NCBI RefSeq assembly: GCF_042663885.1
Contig: NZ_JBHSXV010000001.1
Strand: one strand, 5' to 3'
DNA: 64,000 nt
Source: Aquipuribacter hungaricus
GTDB lineage: Bacteria > Actinomycetota > Actinomycetes > Actinomycetales > JBBAYJ01
Within the stretch, counting starts at the first letter, position 1. Each line of letters opens with the position of its first letter. A program made the position numbers and the translations under genes. Below are positions 59,104 to 64,000 of the stretch, piece after piece. The notes beneath the pieces were generated by a model. It saw only the letters and a program-made list of their open reading frames with translations, was not told the origin of the DNA and ran no database searches.

Positions 59104-60069
59104 ATGAGCCGCATCACGAACAGCTTCGGACCCACCACCACCGCGCTGGAGGTCGTCCAGGGCGTCGACCTCACCGGCCGGCGCGCCGTCGTCACCGGTG
59201 CCGCCTCCGGCATCGGCGTCGAGACCGCCCGCGCCCTGGCCCACGCCGGGGCCCAGGTGACCCTGGCGGTGCGCGACACCGCCGCGGGGGACCGCGTGGC
59301 CGCCGACATCGCCTCCACCTCCGGCTGCGACGACGTCGCCGTCGCCCACCTCGACCTCGCCGACCTGGCCACGGTCGACGCCTTCACCGCCGCCTGGCAG
59401 GGACCGCTGCACGTCCTCGTCGGCAACGCCGGCGTCATGGACACCCCGCACGGGACGACCGTGCAGGGCTTCGAGACCCAGCTCGGCGTCAACCACCTCG
59501 GCCACTTCGCGCTGGCCACCGGCCTGCACGGCGCGCTCGCCGCGGCGGGCGACGCCCGCATCGTGCAGGTGTCCTCCAGCGGCCACGCCGCGTCGCCGGT
59601 GGTGTTCGACGACCTGTTCTTCGAGCGCCGCGAGTACTCCCCGGGCCTGGCCTACGGGCAGTCCAAGACGGCCAACGTCCTGTTCGCCGTCGAGGCCACC
59701 CGCCGCTGGGCCGAGGACCGGGTGACCGCCAACGCCCTCATGCCCGGCGGCATCTGGACGCCGCTGCAGCGGCACTGGAGCCCCGAGCAGCGCGCCGCCG
59801 CCGAGCAGCAGGCCGCCCATGCCGAGGCCGCCGGGGTGTTCCGGATGAAGACGACCGAGCAGGGTGCCGCGACGTCGGTGTTCCTCGCCGCCCACCCGCA
59901 GGTGGCCGGCATCGGCGGCCGCTACTTCGAGGACTGCCAGGAGGCGGAGGTCGTGCCGCAGCTGCGCGGGCTGTCGGGCGTGCTTCCCCACGCCCTCGAC
60001 CCGGTGGCCGCGCGCCGGCTGTGGGACGTCTCCGAGGAGCTGCTCGTCCAGGCACGCGCGGCCGCCTGA
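59104..60069 (+). CDS. SDR family oxidoreductase (retinol dehydrogenase/WWOX-like)
   Basis: 321 residues. TGAASGIGVETARALAHAGAQVTLAVRD, NAGVM, SSSGHAA and the active-site Tyr-Lys in AYGQSKTANVLF are intact. The GVNHLGHFALATGL region is typical for the long SDRs related to retinol dehydrogenases and protochlorophyllide reductase-like proteins. The substrate is unknown; the divergent TetR regulator suggests induction by a lipophilic compound. Leaderless start at 59104. Confidence 0.88.
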   Translation: MSRITNSFGPTTTALEVVQGVDLTGRRAVVTGAASGIGVETARALAHAGAQVTLAVRDTAAGDRVAADIASTSGCDDVAVAHLDLADLATVDAFTAAWQGPLHVLVGNAGVMDTPHGTTVQGFETQLGVNHLGHFALATGLHGALAAAGDARIVQVSSSGHAASPVVFDDLFFERREYSPGLAYGQSKTANVLFAVEATRRWAEDRVTANALMPGGIWTPLQRHWSPEQRAAAEQQAAHAEAAGVFRMKTTEQGAATSVFLAAHPQVAGIGGRYFEDCQEAEVVPQLRGLSGVLPHALDPVAARRLWDVSEELLVQARAAA

Positions 60070-60091
60070 GGGCAGGGTTCGGCGGTGGCGC

Positions 60092-61258
60092 TCAGCGTTC
60101 TGCGGTCGCCGCGGGCAGGCGGACGACGACCACCAGGCCGCCGCCGGGCCGGGCGCGCAGGCTGAGGGTCCCCCCGTGGGCGGCGGTCACCCGGTCGACG
60201 ACCGCCAGGCCGAGCCCGACCCCTGCGTGGTCGGCGCGGACGCGTCCCGCGCCCCGGCGGAACGGCTCCGTGAGCGTGGCCACCAGGTCGGGGTCCAGCA
60301 CCTCGCCGGTGCTCTCCACGGTCAGCACCACGGTGCTGCTCGTCGCGCCGCGGCCGCCGTCGCGGTCGTCGTCCGTGCTGCAAGAGCTCGTGCTGACCGT
60401 GACGGTGCCGTGCTCGGGGAGGTTGTGCACCACGGCGTTGTGGACGAGGTTCGTCACCAGCTGCAGCAGCAGGGCGGGGGAGCCGGGCGCCACGGCCCGC
60501 CCGCCGGTGACCTCCAGCGTGACGCCCCGTGAGGCCGCCAGGGGGAGGAGCTGCTCGACGGCCTCCTCCGCGGCCAGGGACAGGTCGACCGGCTCCTGCG
60601 GCACCGGCCCGGCGTCGGCGCGGCTGAGCGCGAGCAGCGCCTCGGTGAGGTCGACGGCGCGGTCGGTGACGGTCCGGAGCCGGTCGAGCAGCTGCCCCGT
60701 GTCCAGGTCGGGGTCGTCGCGGGCGACGTCCAGCAGCGTGCGCACCACCGCGAGCGGGGTGCGGAGCTCGTGCGAGGCGTTGGCGGCGAACCGCTGCTGC
60801 TCCGCGACGTGGGCCTGGAGCCGGTCGAGCATCGCGTCGAAGGCGTCGGCGAGCTCGCGGAGCTCGTCCTGCCGGCCGGGCAGGCGTACCCGCTGCGACA
60901 GCGAGCCGCTGCCCGCGCCCCGGGCCACCTCGGTGAGCCGGTCCAGCGGTGCCAGCACCCGCCCGGCCAGGAACCAGCCGCCGACCAGGCCGAACCCCAG
61001 CAGGGCCAGCAGCGCGACGGCCGCGCGCGGGGCGAAGGCGTCCCACAGGTCGTCGCGGCCGGGGACGAACAGCCCCGGCGAGGGGATGCGGCTGTCGACC
61101 GAGCCGGGTCCGCCCGGGACCGTGATCGCCTGGTCGGGGACGTAGCGCAGCAGGAACACCCAGACCACCGCGACCATGAGGACCCCGGCCACCATGAGGA
61201 AGCCGGCGTAGCTAAGGGCGAGCTGGAGCCGGACGCTCGGCCCCCGCGCCCTAGCCAC
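60092..61258 (-). CDS. OmpR-type sensor histidine kinase
   Basis: 388 residues. TM1 (SYAGFLMVAGVLMVAVVWVFLL), short extracytoplasmic loop (~40-75), TM2 (AAVALLALLGFGLVGGWFLAGRV), HAMP (~95-150), HisKA with FAANASHELRTPLAVVRTLL and HATPase_c (LVTNLVHNAVVHNL, HAGVGLGLAVVDRV). The small external domain gives no hint of the signal. The GTG at 61258 overlaps the end of the response-regulator gene by eight bases. Confidence 0.9.
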   Translation of the reverse strand: MARARGPSVRLQLALSYAGFLMVAGVLMVAVVWVFLLRYVPDQAITVPGGPGSVDSRIPSPGLFVPGRDDLWDAFAPRAAVALLALLGFGLVGGWFLAGRVLAPLDRLTEVARGAGSGSLSQRVRLPGRQDELRELADAFDAMLDRLQAHVAEQQRFAANASHELRTPLAVVRTLLDVARDDPDLDTGQLLDRLRTVTDRAVDLTEALLALSRADAGPVPQEPVDLSLAAEEAVEQLLPLAASRGVTLEVTGGRAVAPGSPALLLQLVTNLVHNAVVHNLPEHGTVTVSTSSCSTDDDRDGGRGATSSTVVLTVESTGEVLDPDLVATLTEPFRRGAGRVRADHAGVGLGLAVVDRVTAAHGGTLSLRARPGGGLVVVVRLPAATAER

Positions 61259-62009
61259 GCGGCCGGCGCCCGTCCCCGCCGCCGCCGCGATCAGGGTCTC
61301 GGTCCCTGTCGTCGTCCCGGTCCCGGTGGTCGTGCTGGTCCGGGTCGTCCGGGACGTCGATCCGGTAGCCGACCCCCGGCACGGTGGCGATGAGCCACGG
61401 CTCGCCCATGCGCCGGCGCAGCGCCGACACGGTGATGCGCACGGCGTTGGTGAACGGGTCGGCGTTCTCGTCCCAGGCGCGCTCGAGCAGCTGCTCGGCG
61501 CTGACCACCCCGCCCCCGGCGTCGACGAGGACCTCCAGGACGGCGAACTGCTTGCGGGTGAGGGCGACGTAGCGGCCGTCGCGGTAGACCTCGCGGCGGA
61601 AGGGGTCCAGGCGCAGGCCCGCGACCTCGAGCACCGGCGGCCGCGGCCGCGCGCGGCGCCGGTCGAGGGCGCGCAGACGGAGGACGAGCTCGCGCAGCTC
61701 GAACGGCTTGGTGAGGTAGTCGTCCGCGCCCAGCTCGAAGCCGCTCGCCTTGTCGTCCAGCCGGTCCGCCGCGGTGAGCATGAGCACCGGGGTGCCGCTG
61801 CCCGAGGCGACGATGTGCCGGGCCACCTCGTCGCCGGACGGGCCGGGCACGTCCCGGTCGAGCACGGCGACGTCGTAGGTGGTGTGGCCCAGCAGCTCCA
61901 GGGCGGCGTCCCCGTCCCCGGCCACGTCGGCGGCGATGGCGGCCAGCCGCAGCCCCGTGCGGATGGCGTCGGCCATCAGGGGTTCGTCCTCCAGGACCAG
62001 CACGCGCAC
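61251..62009 (-). CDS. OmpR/PhoB-type response regulator with charged tail
   Basis: 252 residues. Receiver with VLEDEPLMADAI, Asp51 in VAVLDRDVPG and Lys in YLTKPF; winged-helix output (ALTRKQFAVLEVLVDAGGGVVSAEQLLERAWDE, VGYRIDVPDD). After the fold ends, about 30 extra residues alternate Asp, Arg and His (HRDRDDDRDRDPDR). The GTG at 62009 has TAGCAT seven bases upstream and is preferred over in-frame codons further out. Confidence 0.9.
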   Translation of the reverse strand: MRVLVLEDEPLMADAIRTGLRLAAIAADVAGDGDAALELLGHTTYDVAVLDRDVPGPSGDEVARHIVASGSGTPVLMLTAADRLDDKASGFELGADDYLTKPFELRELVLRLRALDRRRARPRPPVLEVAGLRLDPFRREVYRDGRYVALTRKQFAVLEVLVDAGGGVVSAEQLLERAWDENADPFTNAVRITVSALRRRMGEPWLIATVPGVGYRIDVPDDPDQHDHRDRDDDRDRDPDRGGGGDGRRPRG

Positions 62010-62224
62010 CCGGCCGATGCTAGGCAGCGGCACGTGTCGTGGGCGTATGCATCAGCCGGCCGGCGTGCGCGGTCCGCCGGAGCCGTAGCGGGCTTGGCCC
62101 ACTGCCCCCGCCGCGTGGTCAGCGAGCTGGACGGCTGGGTTGTGCAGGGCGGGGTGAGCCGGACGGTCGTGCGCGGTGCTGTCGGTGCTGGTCCAGGCGT
62201 GTCCTCGCGGTTACCGTCCCGAGC

Positions 62225-62590
62225 ATGTCCGGTGCCGCGGCGGAGCCTGGGGAGCACGAGGTCCCACGTCCTCGCCTGCGACGTGCAGCCGGCTGGGGCC
62301 TGATGGCGCTCAGCGTCGGCATGGTCGGGCTGAACGCCGAGGCTGCACTGCCGTACGGGACCACGGAGGCGGTGGTCTTCGTGCTGCTACCCCTGCCCGG
62401 CCTCGCCGCCGCGCTCCTGGCCGACCGCTCAGCGATGAGGTGGCCGTTGGGCGTGCTGGGAGCGGTGTACGCCGCGGCGTCCGTCGCGCTCTTCATGATC
62501 TTCTTCGTGTACGTCGGCCTGCTGTGGATGGCCGCCGCCGGCTCGTTCCCCAGGGCTCGGTCGAACCGCCCACGCGATGGGGCTCGGTGA
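62225..62590 (+). CDS. Small membrane protein, unknown function
   Basis: 121 residues, not recognised. A basic N-terminus is followed by three or four helices (GWGLMALSVGMVGLNAEAAL, AVVFVLLPLPGLAAALLA, PLGVLGAVYAAASVALFMIFFVYVGLLW) and an Arg-rich C-terminus. TACCGT lies seven bases before the ATG. It is divergent from the two-component genes with about 215 bases between starts. Confidence 0.55.
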   Translation: MSGAAAEPGEHEVPRPRLRRAAGWGLMALSVGMVGLNAEAALPYGTTEAVVFVLLPLPGLAAALLADRSAMRWPLGVLGAVYAAASVALFMIFFVYVGLLWMAAAGSFPRARSNRPRDGAR

Positions 62591-62871
62591 CCGGCGGCTC
62601 GGTCGCTACGGACTGCGTCAGCCGCGCGCCAGAGCTACCGCGAACGTCTCGGCCGCGCTGAAGGGCCGACTGCACTCCCGTCGACGCAGTGCATGGAGGG
62701 GCGCCGGTGGCCGGCGTGGCCAGCGTGACCGCGGGAGCGGCGTCGCCGTATGACGCCCCCGTCCCGGAACGGTGACCGGACGGGTCTATCGGGACGGTTG
62801 AGTGCGGGAGAGGGTCCGCCAGGCGCCTGACCAGCAGATTCCCGACAGAGGGTTGCTAGCCGGTGAACGAA
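62591..62871. other. Intergenic stretch, no gene seen
   Basis: 281 bases without a convincing reading frame on either strand. It contains a weak inverted repeat at 62759-62797 and marks the beginning of the lower-GC right end. Confidence 0.5.
62759..62797. terminator. Inverted repeat, possible terminator
   Basis: Arms CCGTCCCG (62759-62766) and CGGGACGG (62790-62797) with 23 bases between. It lies between a plus-strand gene ending at 62590 and a minus-strand gene ending at 62872, where a bidirectional terminator would be expected. Confidence 0.4.
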
Positions 62872-63279
62872 CTACGCCACAGAGGATGGCGGCGCAAGCC
62901 GGACGCCCGTGCCGGCTCTGATCGACCCTAGGAGAAGCATCGCTGCAGCAGCCGCCGATGCCTTGTCCGGGTAACGCTCGTCGACGATCGCCGCCCGCCA
63001 GACGTCATCCTCATCTCCGCGCCAGACGAGCACCCGCCAGTCGCTCCGTCGCTGGACGCGGTAGAGGAACCAGCGCCCGAGCTGTGGGAGCCCCTCGACC
63101 ATCCCGACAACGGCCCAGACGACAAACACCCACCAGTCGCCGTTGAACAGATTCAAACGGTCCAACCGGCGCGTCAAAGGCCAACCTTGCTTCGCGTTGC
63201 CACGCACCAACCGGATATGCCACGTGGCGCCGTCGGGCGACGTAGCCGACCTCCCTGGGTTCGCGAGGAAGGACACCAC
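62872..63279 (-). CDS. Hypothetical protein with one membrane helix
   Basis: 135 residues, no family recognised. A basic start (TWHIRLVRGNAKQGWPLTRRLD) precedes one hydrophobic segment (WWVFVVWAVVGMVEGL). The rest is soluble with WRVLVWRGDEDDVWRAAIVDERYPDKASA, and it ends Ala/Leu-rich. The GTG at 63279 is the first in-frame start. Local GC is clearly lower than in the rest of the window (one 60-base line in the gene counts to 57%), which suggests different ancestry. Confidence 0.5.
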   Translation of the reverse strand: MVSFLANPGRSATSPDGATWHIRLVRGNAKQGWPLTRRLDRLNLFNGDWWVFVVWAVVGMVEGLPQLGRWFLYRVQRRSDWRVLVWRGDEDDVWRAAIVDERYPDKASAAAAAMLLLGSIRAGTGVRLAPPSSVA

Positions 63280-63601
63280 CGAAGCAGTCTCTCCTACCCC
63301 CGCGCGCGTGACCGGCTCAAGACCGGGTGCACCGAACGCAACTCACACCCGCTCGTCCGCCCCGCAGCGGCCAAGGCGGAGCCACCTGCGACTGAGCGAT
63401 CGCGCTTCGGCGCAGCCGCCCCGGCGGCGGATCCCCCGTGGGACGGCTGCGCCTGGTGCTAGGCGTCCACGCCTAAGCCGTCGGCCGTCACCCTGTAGGC
63501 GGTCGGCTATCGGTCCGATCCGACGGGGCAACATTGGGACCGTGGACGCGCGCTCAGCTTGGGCTGGTGGTGGCGCCGGGACGGCGGCTGCGATCTGCGG
63601 C
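63280..63601. other. Intergenic stretch with inverted repeats, no gene seen
   Basis: 322 bases. No frame is convincing. It contains the palindrome at 63460-63475 and further complementary pairs (CCGTCGG with CCGACGG; ATCGG with CCGAT) between about 63477 and 63525, so it may fold as RNA or hold regulatory sites. Confidence 0.4.
63460..63475. promoter_or_regulatory. Palindrome, possible operator
   Basis: TAGGCGT (63460-63466) and ACGCCTA (63469-63475) are perfect complements around CC. It sits between two minus-strand genes of unknown function. Confidence 0.4.
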
Positions 63602-63999
63602 TCACGGCCTTGCGTTGCCGTCCGGCGTCCCCGTCGCCGAGACGACCCTGGCCGCCCGCAGCTTGACCAACTCCCGCTGAGTCCGGGCGCGCCTCGCCGC
63701 GTCCTCTTGGGCGATCTTCCGTGCAGCCGCTTGCGCTTCCTTCGCCGCGTCCTCAGCCGCTAGGAGGGCCGCAGCCTCCCGCTTAGCTACCTGCCTATCG
63801 AATTCTGCGGCCTCCTCCGCCCGCCAACCGGCGCGAAGAGCCTCCCGACGCGCCGGGTCGTGCTCCGCCTTCATGGCGCGGGCGCGAGCACGCTGCCGGG
63901 GCTGGTTGCGGTACACGAGCCACTTGCAAACGGCCAGGCCGACCAACAACGCGCCAACCACGGCTACACCGGCTGGCCCGGTCGCGTCGTAGAACAAGA
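63602..63999 (-). CDS. Hypothetical membrane-anchored coiled-coil protein (5' end uncertain)
   Basis: About 131 residues visible. An N-terminal hydrophobic helix (GVAVVGALLVGLAVCKWLVY) is followed by an Ala/Arg/Glu-rich region (~35-115; WRAEEAAEFDRQVAKREAAALLAAEDAAKEAQAAARK) expected to form a long helix or coiled coil. The first possible start inside the window is a TTG at 63997, and the frame is open to the edge, so the gene may begin outside. No function is assigned. Confidence 0.5.
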   Translation of the reverse strand, partial: LFYDATGPAGVAVVGALLVGLAVCKWLVYRNQPRQRARARAMKAEHDPARREALRAGWRAEEAAEFDRQVAKREAAALLAAEDAAKEAQAAARKIAQEDAARRARTQRELVKLRAARVVSATGTPDGNARP

Positions 64000-64000
64000 C

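Overview
The window is one stretch of a very GC-rich actinobacterial chromosome. Coding density is high, GTG starts are common, and many genes are stop/start coupled (GTGA or ATGA). Family markers agree: DUF3027/DUF2530, a TipAS-type MerR, an ROK repressor, an ECF-like sigma factor and an HxlR regulator. About a dozen genes have a TANNNT box exactly 6-8 bases before the start codon, which points to leaderless transcripts. No tRNA, rRNA, CRISPR array, insertion sequence or phage gene was seen.

Left part (1-25.5 kb): mostly housekeeping and small regulatory units. It holds the end of larE, a cold-shock protein, DUF3027 with an antisense-overlapping DUF2530 gene, an SDR, a MarR-MFS pair with a methyltransferase, an MFS gene coupled to serC, pdxH, a VOC protein, a photolyase, an HNH protein, a gamma-glutamyltransferase, a secreted metzincin, zwf, a TipAS-like MerR regulator, a stand-alone gltD, a DoxX-like protein, a drug-type MFS transporter and an SDR lacking its catalytic Tyr. 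Several gaps carry structured repeats: 6.57-6.65 kb, 10.3-10.5 kb and 19.47-19.92 kb.

Centre (24.3-36.15 kb): the most interesting block. An ROK repressor precedes a coupled nine-gene operon. A secreted PQQ-type sugar dehydrogenase with a PKD domain is followed by an inositol-3-phosphate synthase-like enzyme, a UbiA prenyltransferase (EboC/SCO3242 type), a TIM-barrel isomerase, EboA, EboB (TatD-like), EboE, EboF (phosphatase/phosphodiesterase family) and a Tat-exported TIM-barrel isomerase. This is an ebo metabolite-traffic cluster. The EboD cyclase is absent, and an inositol-phosphate synthase family member may fill that place. I infer that it makes a cyclitol- or prenyl-linked metabolite that is exported and finished outside the membrane.

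Right-centre (36.3-55.6 kb): a polar amino-acid ABC operon (minus strand); homogentisate catabolism (hgmA, an unknown gene, fahA); a small membrane protein coupled to a 1273-residue kinase/receiver/PP2C/anti-sigma-type fusion; a GNAT protein; an ECF-like sigma factor; an HxlR regulator divergent from an NmrA-like oxidoreductase; and a tctCBA-usp tricarboxylate transport operon divergent from a CitA/CitB-type two-component system.

Right end (55.8-64 kb): an RsbQ-like hydrolase coupled to a PAS-GGDEF-EAL protein, a TetR/SDR divergent pair sharing one operator, an OmpR-type two-component system, a small membrane protein, and two unrecognised genes in a stretch of visibly lower GC that may be the edge of an acquired segment.
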